58,430 bases of DNA from Caulobacter sp. Root655 (GCF_001427665.1 NZ_LMHC01000004.1:36185-94614), one strand, 5' to 3'; positions 8,745-16,649 are shown, counted from the stretch's first letter. Numbers and translations: made by a program. Notes: generated by a model not told the origin, from the sequence alone.

Positions 8745-9542
8745 CTACAAGCCACGAAAGTTGGGTTGGCGCTTCTCGAGGATGGCGTCGACGCCTTCCA
8801 TGTGGTCCTCGGTGTGGTGGGCGATGGCCTGGGCCGCCGCGCTCATCTCCATCAGGGTGTCGTAGCTGGCGGTCTGGCCGTGCTTGAGCAGGCTCTTGGC
8901 CATGCGCAGGGCGTGCGGCGGTTGCTGGGCGATGCGGGTAGCGAGGGCCATGGCCTCGTCCATCAGGGTCTCGGCCGGCACGGCCTTGCTGATCAAGCCC
9001 CAAGCCTCGGCCTTGGCCGCGTCGATGACGTCGCCGGTGAACAGCAGCTCGGCCGCCCGGCTCATGCCGATGGTGCGCGGCATCAACCAGGCCCCGCCGT
9101 CGCCAGGAATCAGGCCCAGCTTGAGGAAAGTCACCCCGAACTTGGCGGTGTCGGCGGCGATGCGGATGTCGGTCATGCAGGCCACGTCGCAGCCCAGGCC
9201 GATGGCCGCGCCGTTGACCGCCGCGATCGACGGGACCTCCAGGCCGTAGATGGCCCGCACGATGCGGTGGATGTTCTTGCGATAGCCGTCGCGCACCGCC
9301 ACGCCGTTGCCGCCGAACGCCCCCTCGCGCGCCTTCATCGCCTTGACGTCGCCGCCGGCCGAGAAGGCCCGGCCAGCCCCGGTCAGGATCACGCAGCGGA
9401 TCTCCTGGTCGTCGTTGATCGCCTCGCAGGCCGCCGCCACCTGGTCGCCGTCGCCCGGCGCGCCCAGAGCGTTCATCGCCTCGGGACGGTTGAGGGTGAG
9501 AATGGCGACATGGCCGCGCTTTTCGGTAAGGATCAGGGACAT
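8745..9542 (-). CDS. Enoyl-CoA hydratase/isomerase family protein (crotonase fold)
   Basis: The 265-residue protein shows the crotonase oxyanion-hole segments GAGRAFSAGGDVKAM and NGAAIGLGCDVACMTDIRIA, and the later LGLIPGDGGAWLMPR. Crotonases act on acyl-CoA thioesters. In classical enoyl-CoA hydratases two glutamates do the hydration; at the equivalent places here I read Asp (GCDVA) and no acid (FGVTFLKLGL), so simple hydratase activity is doubtful and another crotonase reaction is possible. The ATG at 9542 is preceded by GCAGGAGCG; a longer open frame upstream lacks the family's sequence. It heads the operon with the DUF3052 and M23 genes. Confidence 0.9.
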   Translation of the reverse strand: MSLILTEKRGHVAILTLNRPEAMNALGAPGDGDQVAAACEAINDDQEIRCVILTGAGRAFSAGGDVKAMKAREGAFGGNGVAVRDGYRKNIHRIVRAIYGLEVPSIAAVNGAAIGLGCDVACMTDIRIAADTAKFGVTFLKLGLIPGDGGAWLMPRTIGMSRAAELLFTGDVIDAAKAEAWGLISKAVPAETLMDEAMALATRIAQQPPHALRMAKSLLKHGQTASYDTLMEMSAAAQAIAHHTEDHMEGVDAILEKRQPNFRGL

Positions 9543-9822
9543 GGGTGGGCGCTCCTGCTTATTTTTGCGCCCTGCATAGCGCAATTTCCCCCAGGGGACG
9601 CAAGACTCCGCGAAACTCACGCAAGCACCGCCAGTCAGAGCACGATGTTCGCCGAACAATAAGGTAAAGGGGCGAAATATCCTCAGAGCAGCGAAGTGTT
9701 CGACTGTTTTGACAACGATGTCACCAATCAACACCCCCCACGGCGCCGCTTGCGAACAAGACGCAACAGCGCGGCTGCGACATTTTAGACAAGCTGGACC
9801 ATAAAAAGCGTTAGCGTGAAAA

Positions 9823-9847
9823 GGAATCATAGGCTTCTACTAGCGTC
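9823..9847 (+). promoter_or_regulatory. Possible EcfG/SigT-type promoter
   Basis: GGAAT at 9823-9827 and CGTC at 9844-9847 are separated by 16 bases. The general-stress sigma factor consensus in alphaproteobacteria is GGAAC-N16/17-CGTT, so each box has one mismatch. It lies 37 bases before the receiver-protein start. Otherwise the 9543-9883 gap shows nothing recognisable. Confidence 0.3.
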
Positions 9848-9883
9848 AGGGACGAATTACAGAAGCGGCGGCGTTCAGTGCAC

Positions 9884-10240
9884 ATGTCCCAACGACATGC
9901 TTTGATTATCGAGGATGAAATCCTCATCGCGATGGAAGTCGAAGCTTTGCTCGCTGAGCAAGGTTTCGATAGCTTCGACATCGCGGAAAGCCCTCAGGAA
10001 GCGCTTGATTGCGCCCTGAGAAGGCCGCCGGACTTGATCACCGCCGACTACCGCATCATCGGCGGCACCGGCGTCGAGGCGGTGACCGCCATCCTGGCCC
10101 GACTGGGACCGATTCCGGTGGTCTATGTGACGGGCAACGCCGATCAGCTGGGCGCCCGCACCCGCGCCGTCGTCGACAAGCCGATCTCGCCCCACCGCCT
10201 GGCCGAGGCCTGCGCCGCGGCCCAGGGCGCCGCCGCCTGA
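9884..10240 (+). CDS. Single-domain response regulator (receiver only)
   Basis: The 118-residue protein is a lone REC domain. It has the acidic pair in IIEDE near the N terminus, the phosphoacceptor Asp in LITADYRI, the switch Thr in VVYVTGNA and the conserved Lys in VVDKPIS. It has no output domain, so it would act through protein contacts or as a phosphate relay or sink. The ATG at 9884 was preferred to a GTG two codons upstream. A stress-type promoter may precede it and a palindromic element follows the stop immediately. No cognate kinase is nearby. The FATGY signature of SdrG-type stress receivers is not present. Confidence 0.88.
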   Translation: MSQRHALIIEDEILIAMEVEALLAEQGFDSFDIAESPQEALDCALRRPPDLITADYRIIGGTGVEAVTAILARLGPIPVVYVTGNADQLGARTRAVVDKPISPHRLAEACAAAQGAAA

Positions 10241-10241
10241 A

Positions 10242-10285
10242 GCATTTTCAAGCGAAGTGGACACCGGTTCGCGTGAAGAAAATGC
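10242..10285. repeat. Palindromic intergenic element, possible terminator
   Basis: GCATTTTC at 10242-10249 pairs with GAAAATGC at 10278-10285, and GCGAA with TTCGC inside. I recall nearly identical 40-50 base palindromes between genes of many alphaproteobacteria. It starts two bases after the receiver stop codon, so it could also end that transcript. Confidence 0.7.
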
Positions 10286-10358
10286 GTTAAAACAAAGAGC
10301 TAGGTCTTCGCAAGACCGCGAGACCCGTTATGCTGCCCCTCTCTCAAGGGGCCCACCC

Positions 10359-10973
10359 ATGACCGTCATCGACAGCCTCGAAGCGCTCGAGGCCCTCTAC
10401 GCCCCCGCGCCGGTCGCGGCCTCGACCGTCAAGGTGACCGACCACATCACCCCGCATTATCGCGCCCTGATCGAGGCCTCGCCGTTCCTGGCCCTGGCCA
10501 CTGTCGGACCGGAAGGCCTGGACTGCAGCCCGCGCGGCGACCAGCCGGGCTTCGTCCGCATCGAGGGCGACAGGACGCTGATCCTGCCCGACCGGCGCGG
10601 CAACAACCGCATCGACAGCCTGCGCAACGTGGTCCGCGACCCGCGCGTGGCGCTGATGTTCCTGATCCCCGGCTCGGGCACGACGTTCCGGGTCAACGGC
10701 CGGGCGGCGATCAGCGCCGATCCCGACCTGCTGGCCAGCTTCGCGGTCGACGGCAAGGCGCCGCGCACCTGCCTGGTGGTCACCGTGGTCGAGGCCTATT
10801 TCCAGTGCGCCCGCGCCATTGTCCGCTCGGGCCTGTGGAAGGCCGAAGCCCAGGTCGACCCCCGCGCCCTGCCCTCGCCCGGCGCCATGCTGGCGACGAT
10901 GAGCCAGGATACGGTCGGCGGGGCGGAATACGACCGCGCCTGGCCGGAACGGGCGGCGGCGAGCTTGTGGTGA
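10359..10973 (+). CDS. Pyridoxamine 5'-phosphate oxidase family FMN-binding protein
   Basis: The 204-residue protein has the split-barrel flavin-binding pattern of the PPOX family subgroup sometimes labelled MSMEG_1061-like: FLALATVGPEGLDCSPRGD, then LILPDRRGNNRIDSLRN, VALMFLIPGSGTTFRVNG and the late CARAIVRSGLW. Proteins of this group bind FMN or F420 and reduce small molecules; the substrate is not known. The ATG follows an AAGGGG ribosome site. A longer open frame from 10257 runs through the upstream palindrome and is not credible. The gene appears to stand alone between the receiver gene and a secreted protein. Confidence 0.87.
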   Translation: MTVIDSLEALEALYAPAPVAASTVKVTDHITPHYRALIEASPFLALATVGPEGLDCSPRGDQPGFVRIEGDRTLILPDRRGNNRIDSLRNVVRDPRVALMFLIPGSGTTFRVNGRAAISADPDLLASFAVDGKAPRTCLVVTVVEAYFQCARAIVRSGLWKAEAQVDPRALPSPGAMLATMSQDTVGGAEYDRAWPERAAASLW

Positions 10974-11036
10974 AGCCGGAGGGCGCGTCGAGCTACGCGC
11001 GGTCCATCGACTGACTATTCGCCGGGGAGTTCAAGC

Positions 11037-11753
11037 ATGAGTGTTTCGCGCCGCGCCAAGTTCATATCGGCGTTCATTCTACCGAGCGTCTTGATGGGAA
11101 CGACGCTGGATGGCGAAGCCTTGGCTCAGGAGGGAAAGCCGCGCGAGATCGTCAGCACCATCAGTGGCGGGTATTTCGACGACTATCTAATGCTGGCGGT
11201 CGACGAGAAGGCAAAGACCCTCTCGGGCTACTACAACGACGGAAAATGCAAGTTCATCTTCCGGGACGCGCTGTCCCCCACCCAACTGGACCAGCGTAGC
11301 GAACTTGGCGAGGCCTATGTCGTGGATTCGTGGGATCCCGCCCATCCCGACCGTCACTTCACCACCAAGATCTATTCGAAGACGCCAAACGGCTATCGCA
11401 ACCAGCTGACGCTGGAACCTGGCTCCAGGGACGAAAACCGCCCGAAAGCTTGCCGCGATCGCATCTCGCTCGACCGCTCAAGCTGGGTGAGCGAGTCCTT
11501 CTTCGATGTGGGCGTGGTGCGAAAGCGCGGCGCGCGGGTTTTCACGATCGCGCATGCTGGCGAAAAACCAACGCCCGCGCCGCGTGAAAACCGACTTCCG
11601 CCTCCAGGCGTGGGCGTCTGGATAGAGAGGACCTATTCCGCGGCGTTCTCGCCCGAGGGTTTTGTCCATCTCGCCTGGTACGACCCGCCCGGAACCCCTC
11701 GCGGCGGCTATGTCCGCCAAAAGGATCTCTACGCGCCGCGACCTCTTCCCTGA
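11037..11753 (+). CDS. Secreted protein of unknown function
   Basis: The 238-residue product begins with basic residues (MSVSRRAKF) and a hydrophobic core ending GEALAQE, a likely signal peptide with cleavage after ALA or AQ. The mature part contains ISGGYFDDYLMLAVDEKAKTL, GYYNDGKCKFIF and a C-terminal VWIERTYSAAFSPEG then RGGYVRQKDLY, which looks like a small SH3-like repeat. Two cysteines (GKCKF and KACRD) could form a disulfide in the periplasm. I do not recognise the family. The start follows GGGGAG. It is convergent with dksA. Confidence 0.75.
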   Translation: MSVSRRAKFISAFILPSVLMGTTLDGEALAQEGKPREIVSTISGGYFDDYLMLAVDEKAKTLSGYYNDGKCKFIFRDALSPTQLDQRSELGEAYVVDSWDPAHPDRHFTTKIYSKTPNGYRNQLTLEPGSRDENRPKACRDRISLDRSSWVSESFFDVGVVRKRGARVFTIAHAGEKPTPAPRENRLPPPGVGVWIERTYSAAFSPEGFVHLAWYDPPGTPRGGYVRQKDLYAPRPLP

Positions 11754-11783
11754 CACCCGGGCGAGGGAGGCCGCCCAAAACGA

Positions 11784-11815
11784 AAGCGGCCCCGCCCAGG
11801 AGGGCGAAGCCGCTT
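11784..11815. terminator. Candidate bidirectional terminator hairpin
   Basis: AAGCGGC at 11784-11790 pairs with GCCGCTT at 11809-11815, with an inner GCCC/GGGC pair. It sits between the convergent secreted-protein and dksA genes. There is no long T run, so the assignment rests on hairpin and position only. Confidence 0.55.
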
Positions 11816-11848
11816 GAAACACATTCAGTCGAGGCCCTCGAAAAGACC

Positions 11849-12277
11849 TCAGTCGTCGCGGTGAACCCGCTCCCGACGTTCGTGGCGTTCCTGGGCTTCC
11901 AGGCTGAGCGTCGCGGTGGGCCGCGCGTCCAGTCTCGCCAAACCGATGGGTTCGCCGGTTTCCTCGCAGTAGCCGTAGGAACCGTCCTCGACCCGACGCA
12001 ACGCCTGGTCGATCTTGGAGATAAGCTTTCTCTGACGGTCCCGGGTGCGAAGTTCCAGCGCCCGATCAGTTTCCGACGACGCGCGATCGGCGAGGTCGGC
12101 ATGGTTTTCAGTTTCTTTCTGGAGATGGGTGACCGTCTCGCGAGATTCGCGGAGGATCTCCTCTTTCCAGACCAGCAGCTTCTTCTTGAAATATTCAAGC
12201 TGCCGTTCGTTCATGAAAGGCTCGTCGTCCGTCGGACGATACGAGTCTGATGCCTTAAGAACAGTGGCCGTTTGCAT
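11849..12277 (-). CDS. dksA: RNA polymerase-binding transcription factor DksA
   Basis: DksA binds the RNA polymerase secondary channel and, with ppGpp, adjusts rRNA and stress promoters. The 142-residue product has the coiled-coil region (QLEYFKKKLLVWKEEILRES to ISKIDQALRRVEDGSYGYC) and the C-terminal EAQERHERRERVHRDD typical of alphaproteobacterial DksA. Of the four zinc-finger cysteines of the E. coli protein only one remains (GYCEETGEPIGL); this single-Cys form is known from Rhodobacter DksA and is likely functional. The 175-base gap to fliX holds no gene. Confidence 0.94.
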   Translation of the reverse strand: MQTATVLKASDSYRPTDDEPFMNERQLEYFKKKLLVWKEEILRESRETVTHLQKETENHADLADRASSETDRALELRTRDRQRKLISKIDQALRRVEDGSYGYCEETGEPIGLARLDARPTATLSLEAQERHERRERVHRDD

Positions 12278-12452
12278 TAACGCCTCACGCCCCGATGAAC
12301 TCCGCCCAGGTCAGGCGGGGTGCTTATACCAAAACGATAGCTTCGTTCAATGAACCTCATGTGAGCGGCGCATTCAGCGTGGTGTACGGACGCACCCTGC
12401 CTGGGGATATCCCTGAGAACCGCACGGGAGGTGTGGGGTTCCATGGCCGCGC

Positions 12453-12881
12453 TCATCCCTGCCGGGCCGCTTCGAGTTTCGCGGCCTCGACGGCGGCGCG
12501 GGTCTCGATTTCGTTGAGGATGGCTTCGAGCGCCGGATCGTCGGTCGCCTCGCGATGCTCGCGCACGGCGGTCTTCAGCTTCGAGAGCGTGCCGGTGGAA
12601 ACCTCGCCGTCAAGCACGGCGATCTTCAGGGAGTCCAGCAGGTCCAGCAGCCCCCCGGCTCGCTTCACCGCCCGGCGCTTGCGCTCCATCGGGTCGAGGT
12701 TGGCCTGCAGGGCCAGCAGGGCGTCCAACGACCCGACCCCGGCCACGCCGCCGGCCTGGACGACGCCCGAAGCCGCGCTCGCGCCCCCGACCGTGGGAAG
12801 GGCGAACCCCGAACCGCCGCCAGTCGGCTTAGCCCGCGATGCGCCAACCGCGCCCGCGCCCCCCGTGCTGGAAACCTTCAT
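12453..12881 (-). CDS. fliX: Flagellar assembly regulator FliX
   Basis: The product starts MKVSSTGGAGAVGASRAK and contains the FliX core SLDALLALQANLDPMERKRRAVKRAGGLLDLLDSLK, followed by a helical tail. In Caulobacter FliX is a membrane-associated protein that couples class II flagellar assembly to activation of FlbD, which in turn drives sigma-54 flagellar promoters. The length (142) and the divergent arrangement with flgI match the C. crescentus locus. CtrA half-sites and a GATTC (CcrM) site lie in its upstream region, so cell-cycle control is expected. Confidence 0.93.
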   Translation of the reverse strand: MKVSSTGGAGAVGASRAKPTGGGSGFALPTVGGASAASGVVQAGGVAGVGSLDALLALQANLDPMERKRRAVKRAGGLLDLLDSLKIAVLDGEVSTGTLSKLKTAVREHREATDDPALEAILNEIETRAAVEAAKLEAARQG

Positions 12882-12929
12882 GACGACCGCCGCTCCAAAC
12901 CCGCGAGAACAGGGACTTGATTCCCCTCG

Positions 12930-12969
12930 TTAACCACATCTTGCGGGTCGCCGCTTGCGGTATGGTTAA
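12930..12969 (-). promoter_or_regulatory. CtrA half-sites in the fliX/flgI divergent promoter
   Basis: TTAACC reads on the plus strand at 12930-12935 and TTAACCAT on the minus strand at 12969-12962; the CtrA half-site is TTAACCAT. A CcrM methylation site GATTC lies at 12919-12923. They are 49-88 bases upstream of the fliX start, where CtrA would activate it. Confidence 0.6.
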
Positions 12970-12971
12970 TG

Positions 12972-12989
12972 CCGGGCAGAAACTGCCGG
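12972..12989. promoter_or_regulatory. ftr-type FlbD-binding palindrome
   Basis: CCGGGCAGAAACTGCCGG is a near-perfect palindrome resembling the Caulobacter ftr enhancer bound by FlbD. A weaker copy (GCAGGCAGAAAATCACCG) follows at 13001. It sits about 60-75 bases upstream of the flgI sigma-54 promoter, the usual enhancer position, and between the two genes it could also repress fliX. Confidence 0.65.
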
Positions 12990-13048
12990 ACACGATTGTC
13001 GCAGGCAGAAAATCACCGCCTTTTGACTGATTTTATTGAGCTTTTTCG

Positions 13049-13064
13049 TGGCCCGCTTCTGGCA
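13049..13064 (+). promoter_or_regulatory. Sigma-54 promoter of flgI
   Basis: TGGCCCGCTTCTGGCA fits the -24/-12 pattern: GG at 13050-13051 and GC at 13062-13063 with exactly ten bases between. Transcription would start near 13075, about 29 bases before the flgI ATG. Confidence 0.75.
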
Positions 13065-13103
13065 TGGAGCAGGACGGGGATACGACCCCGCCGCAGGATC
13101 GCC

Positions 13104-14216
13104 ATGTCTCGTTCATTCTTCGCATCCGTTCTGGGCCTTGCCCTCGCCGCCATGACCCTGGTGGCGAGCCCCGCCGACGCCAAGTCGCGGATCAAGGACA
13201 TCGTCGCCTTCGAAGGCGTGCGCGACAACCAGTTGATCGGCTACGGCATCGTCGTCGGCCTCAACGGCTCAGGCGATTCCTTGCGCAACGCGCCGATGAC
13301 CAAGCAGAGCCTGGAGGCGATGCTGGAACGCCAGGGCGTCAACGTCCGCGACGGCAACCTCAACACCAAGAACACCGCCGCCGTCATGGTCACCGCCAAC
13401 CTGCCGCCGTTCTCGGCGGCCGGGGCGCGCATGGACGTCACGGTCGCCACCCTGGGCGACGCCAAGAGCCTGCTGGGCGGCACCCTGCTGGTCACCGCCC
13501 TGCAGGGCGCGGACGGCCAGACCTACGCCGTGGCGCAAGGCTCGGTGCAGACCGGCGCCGTCTCGGCCGGCGGGGCCTCGGGCAGCTCGGTCACGAAGGG
13601 TGTTCCGACCGCTGGTCGGATCGCCGCCGGCGGCATCATCGAAAAGGAGACCGGCTTCCAGATGGTGAGCATGGACGTCCTGCGCATGACCCTGCGCAAT
13701 CCGGACTTCACCACCTCGCGCCGCATCGCCGACGCCATCAACCAGAAATTCGTCAACTGCGCCCAGGCCCAGAACCCGACCATCGTCGCGGTCCGCCCGC
13801 CGGCCGGCATGGACATGATCAGCTTCGTCACAGCCATCGAGAACCTGGAGGTCGAGCCCGACTCGCCGGCCAAGGTGATCATCGACGAAGTGGCCGGCGT
13901 CATCGTCATGGGCGATGACGTCCGCATCAGCCAGGTGGCGATCGCCCAGGGCAACCTGACCATCTCGGTCCAGGAGAGCCCGGCCGTCAGCCAGCCCGCC
14001 CCGTTCAGCCAGGGCCGCACCGCCATCGTCCCGCAGTCGACCGTCAGCGTCGAGGAGGAGAAGGGCCGCAAGCTGCTGACCCTGGGCGGCGGCGCCTCGC
14101 TCAAGAGCCTGGTCGGCGGCCTCAACGCCCTGGGCGTCACGCCGCGCGACATGATCTCGATCCTGCAGGCCATCAAGGCCTCGGGCGCCCTGCAAGCCGA
14201 AATCGAGGTGATGTGA
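13104..14216 (+). CDS. flgI: Flagellar P-ring protein FlgI
   Basis: FlgI forms the P-ring around the flagellar rod in the peptidoglycan layer. The 370-residue precursor has a clear Sec signal peptide (hydrophobic core after MSRSFFASV, cleavage after SPADA) and the family hallmarks [58 protein letters not shown] and the C-terminal [21 protein letters not shown]. The ATG at 13104 follows GCAGGATC; a longer frame upstream crosses the promoter. It heads an operon with cheL and a FlgN-like gene and is driven by the sigma-54/ftr promoter. Confidence 0.96.
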   Translation: MSRSFFASVLGLALAAMTLVASPADAKSRIKDIVAFEGVRDNQLIGYGIVVGLNGSGDSLRNAPMTKQSLEAMLERQGVNVRDGNLNTKNTAAVMVTANLPPFSAAGARMDVTVATLGDAKSLLGGTLLVTALQGADGQTYAVAQGSVQTGAVSAGGASGSSVTKGVPTAGRIAAGGIIEKETGFQMVSMDVLRMTLRNPDFTTSRRIADAINQKFVNCAQAQNPTIVAVRPPAGMDMISFVTAIENLEVEPDSPAKVIIDEVAGVIVMGDDVRISQVAIAQGNLTISVQESPAVSQPAPFSQGRTAIVPQSTVSVEEEKGRKLLTLGGGASLKSLVGGLNALGVTPRDMISILQAIKASGALQAEIEVM

Positions 14217-14539
14217 TGGGCTCCTTCGCTCCCATAGCGGCCACCCCGTTGGTCGACACCGCCACGCCCAACACGGCGACCTCGACCGCCGAGCTGCTGC
14301 GCCGCGGCAAGATCAAGGAAACCGCCCAGAAGTTCGAGGCCTCGTTCCTGTCGGTGATGCTGCAGTCGATGTCGGCCGGGGTGAAGACCCCCGAGCTGGG
14401 CGGCGGCGGCGAGGGCGAGGACATGTTCAAGTCGCTGCTGAACGAAGAGATGGCCAAGCAGGTCGCCAAGTCCGGCGGCATCGGCCTGGCCGCCACGGTC
14501 CAGCGCGAGATGCTGAAGATGCAAGGTTTGAAGGAGTAG
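14216..14539 (+). CDS. cheL: Rod-binding protein, FlgJ N-terminal-domain type (CheL)
   Basis: The 107-residue protein matches the rod-binding N-terminal domain of FlgJ without the muramidase domain: [16 protein letters not shown], then a glycine-rich loop, [23 protein letters not shown] and an end in EMLKMQG. In Caulobacter and rhizobia such stand-alone forms are called CheL and are thought to assist rod assembly in the periplasm. No signal peptide is present, as for FlgJ, which is exported by the flagellar apparatus. The ATG overlaps the flgI stop by one base (TGATG); a GTG one codon earlier is possible. Confidence 0.85.
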   Translation: MGSFAPIAATPLVDTATPNTATSTAELLRRGKIKETAQKFEASFLSVMLQSMSAGVKTPELGGGGEGEDMFKSLLNEEMAKQVAKSGGIGLAATVQREMLKMQGLKE

Positions 14540-14542
14540 CCC

Positions 14543-14989
14543 ATGGCCCTCAACGCCCTAGACGCCGACGACCGCGTCGAGCAGCTGATCATCCTGACCG
14601 AGCGACTGACCGACCTGATCGCCCGGCAATCCTCCGCCTTCGAGGCCCGCCGTCCGCACGAGGCGGCGCAGTATGTCGACGAGGTCGCCAAGCTGGCCAA
14701 CCTCTATCGCCACGAGTCGACGCGGGTCCGCGCCAATGTCGCCCTGGTGTCCGGCGCCGCCCTGGCCGTCCGCCAGCGCCTGATTCGCGCCACCGAGGCC
14801 TTCGACGCCGTCCTGGCCCGCCAGGGCCGCGCGGTCACCGCCGCCAAGACCGTCACCGAGGGCCTGGTCCGCGCCATCGCCCAGGAAGTCGCCGAACAAC
14901 GCCCGCAGGCCGTCGGCTACGGCCCCGGCGCCCACGGCGCGGCCTATCGCGCCAGCGGCACGGCGATCACGCTGAACCAGCGGGCTTAG
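14543..14989 (+). CDS. FlgN-like flagellar protein (FlbY position)
   Basis: The 148-residue product is largely alpha-helical with heptad-like runs (VEQLIILTERLTDLIARQSSAFEARRP, VRQRLIRATEAFDAVLARQGR) and an unstructured C-terminus, as in FlgN export chaperones. It follows the cheL stop by three bases and so belongs to the flgI operon. I recall C. crescentus FlbY occupying this place, but am not sure enough to use the symbol. A chaperone for hook-associated proteins is the family expectation. It is convergent with a short remnant frame, and their ends overlap. Confidence 0.72.
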   Translation: MALNALDADDRVEQLIILTERLTDLIARQSSAFEARRPHEAAQYVDEVAKLANLYRHESTRVRANVALVSGAALAVRQRLIRATEAFDAVLARQGRAVTAAKTVTEGLVRAIAQEVAEQRPQAVGYGPGAHGAAYRASGTAITLNQRA

Positions 14990-15089
14990 GCCGGGCCAGG
15001 CCGGTCAGGCCGTCCGCGATCACCTCAAAGACGAAGTCGGAATCCGCGAAAGCGAAGCCCACGAGGCGCTGCGGTATGGTCGTGTCCAT
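14967..15089 (-). pseudogene. Truncated 40-codon remnant, PAS-like N terminus
   Basis: An ATG one base after the stop of the 376-residue gene opens a frame beginning MDTTIPQRLVGFAFADSD and stopping after 40 codons inside the end of the flagellar gene. The segment RLVGFAFADSDFVFEV resembles N-terminal PAS-type sensor segments I associate with Caulobacter signalling proteins. The length suggests a gene cut short by rearrangement, though a genuine short coupled peptide cannot be excluded. Confidence 0.35.
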
Positions 15090-15090
15090 G

Positions 15091-16221
15091 TCAGGCGATC
15101 CGAGTGAAAGCCTCTTCGGGCGAGATGATCAGGCTGTCCTCGAAGTCGAGGAACACGTCCATCAGCTCCGAGGGCGAGATCAGCCGCGCCTTGCCCGCCG
15201 GGAAGCGGTAGCGCCAAAAGCTGATGATGTGCTGAACACCGCCCAAGCACTCGCCGAGTTCGGTGAACATGCCAGGCGCGGTGAGCAGGAAGTCACGAAA
15301 GCCCTGGGGTTTGCCGCCCTCCGTCAGACCCAGATAGGCCTTGTTATAGACATCCAGCAGGGTTTGGACCCGCGAGATGGCCTGACCGACCGCGGTGCGG
15401 ATGCGCTGGCGCGCCTCGGGCAGATACTGGGTGGCCTCCGTGTCGCGGGGCCCGCGTGGCGAGATGCTGGAGATCTCCAGCGCCACCTCGGTGATCGCCT
15501 CCCTTAGCTCCTCAAGTTGCCATTTGTAGTAAAGAAAGCCGCGCCAGGCGAAGACCCCGTCGAGATACTCCTTGTCACTGAGCTTAAGGGTGGCCTTCAA
15601 AGGTTCGAAGCCGTCCTCGGGCCTGTTGGACAAGAGCTTCTCCACCAGACGGCCGGCGCCCTCGGAGGAACTTGCCGTGCCTTCCTTGGACGACAGCGTG
15701 ACCAAGCTGATGATCTGCGCTCGCACGAAGTCGAACATCCGCTGGATATCGGCCTCGGAGATCCCGAAATAGATCCGGGCCGGCTCGACCTCGTGACGTC
15801 GCAGTTGTTCGCGCAGCAGGAATGGGTCGAGGGACGGCAGGGAATCGATGAGGTCGAGGACGATGCGGTCCCGGGTTCCCGGCCTCAGGTTGTCGCCGAA
15901 CGCGGCCTGCATTACCGCCTCGAAATCGCGCTGGCCGACAAAGGCGTAGTGGGCGCCGGCCCTCAGGTCCTCATTGTCGATGGGGATCAGGATCTTGGTG
16001 GCGGTGGGCTTGGGGGTGACGAACAAGCCGTATTCATGCGGCCGCAGCCGGTGCTTCAAGATGATGCTGCGATCCAGCAGCCGATGGGCGAAGAAAGGCG
16101 CCGCGATGAGGGCTGGATCCAGCCGGTGCTTGCTGTGGACCGCCGAGAGGTTGAGGACCCGCGCGGTAGAGGCGGACTGCGCCAACGCGGTGAGCTTGCG
16201 CACCGACCGATCATTTTCCAT
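15091..16221 (-). CDS. Conserved-looking protein of unknown function, 376 aa
   Basis: I do not recognise this protein. It is hydrophilic and mostly helical, with no signal peptide or membrane segment. Notable stretches are ILIPIDNEDLRAGAHYAFVGQRDFE, RDRIVLDLIDSLPSLDPFLL, DADIQ-like helices around residues 150-165, a low-complexity SSKEGTASSSEG near 185, and VFAWRGFLYYKWQLEELREA near 240. Codon use is that of a real gene (strong GC at third positions) but slightly less extreme than its neighbours, and GC content looks lower. A 61-codon frame overlaps its start and a 40-codon remnant follows its stop by one base. Recent acquisition is possible. Confidence 0.75.
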   Translation of the reverse strand: MENDRSVRKLTALAQSASTARVLNLSAVHSKHRLDPALIAAPFFAHRLLDRSIILKHRLRPHEYGLFVTPKPTATKILIPIDNEDLRAGAHYAFVGQRDFEAVMQAAFGDNLRPGTRDRIVLDLIDSLPSLDPFLLREQLRRHEVEPARIYFGISEADIQRMFDFVRAQIISLVTLSSKEGTASSSEGAGRLVEKLLSNRPEDGFEPLKATLKLSDKEYLDGVFAWRGFLYYKWQLEELREAITEVALEISSISPRGPRDTEATQYLPEARQRIRTAVGQAISRVQTLLDVYNKAYLGLTEGGKPQGFRDFLLTAPGMFTELGECLGGVQHIISFWRYRFPAGKARLISPSELMDVFLDFEDSLIISPEEAFTRIA

Positions 16222-16396
16222 CGTGCCACGCGCCTCCAGCCACTTGCGCGAACGATGGCGTCCACACGGCGCCTGGTCTTACGAGCAAGACCAGGGACAT
16301 GGCGGCCACGAAAAAATTGCCGGCCAGACCCGCCTCGGTAACGAGCGCGCTGTAGGATCTCAAGACGTTCAGCCTTCGCGCTTCTAGATTGCACAT
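16211..16396 (-). CDS. Small putative single-helix membrane protein
   Basis: The 61-codon frame begins MCNLEARRLNVLRSY and has one hydrophobic segment (AGLAGNFFVAAMSLVLLV). A strong ribosome site, GGAAGAG, lies seven bases before the ATG, and the stop overlaps the start of the 376-residue gene by 11 bases, the pattern of a coupled gene pair. I know no family. The evidence is the ribosome site and arrangement only. Confidence 0.42.
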   Translation of the reverse strand: MCNLEARRLNVLRSYSALVTEAGLAGNFFVAAMSLVLLVRPGAVWTPSFAQVAGGAWHDGK

Positions 16397-16565
16397 GCAG
16401 GTTCTCTTCCAATGTCCGCGCAGTTTAGAGCGAAGACGGCGCGACAGCGTTAAAGGCCCATGTGGCGGAACGGCGCAGGTCCGCTAAACGCCGCTCGGCG
16501 GTCGCCCGGGCCAAGGCGCGCGCCGACGCATTGGCGACCGAGCTTGAGAAAACACCCGTTGCGTT

Positions 16566-16641
16566 GAGGGACACACACTCATTTCCCTCCACGCGCCTGC
16601 CCGCTGCAAGGTCGATGCGGAAATGGGTGTGTGTCCCCCTC
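16566..16641. repeat. Inverted-repeat element, family R3
   Basis: GAGGGACACACACTCATTTCC on the left faces GGAAATGGGTGTGTGTCCCCC on the right with about 32 bases between, giving a stem of about 18 pairs. Similar palindromes built on ACACACCCATTTCC are, from memory, common between Caulobacter genes. It lies just after the PepSY gene stop. Open frames read through it on both strands are artefacts. Confidence 0.75.
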
Positions 16642-16649
16642 ACGGGGCA

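Noticed and set aside
12278..12452. A gene in the dksA-fliX gap
   Set aside because: Open frames there are short, lack ribosome sites and have no family resemblance.
16425..16643. Short open frames on both strands through the ACACACCCATTTCC palindrome
   Set aside because: They are translations of the R3 repeat, lack ribosome sites and differ only by strand.
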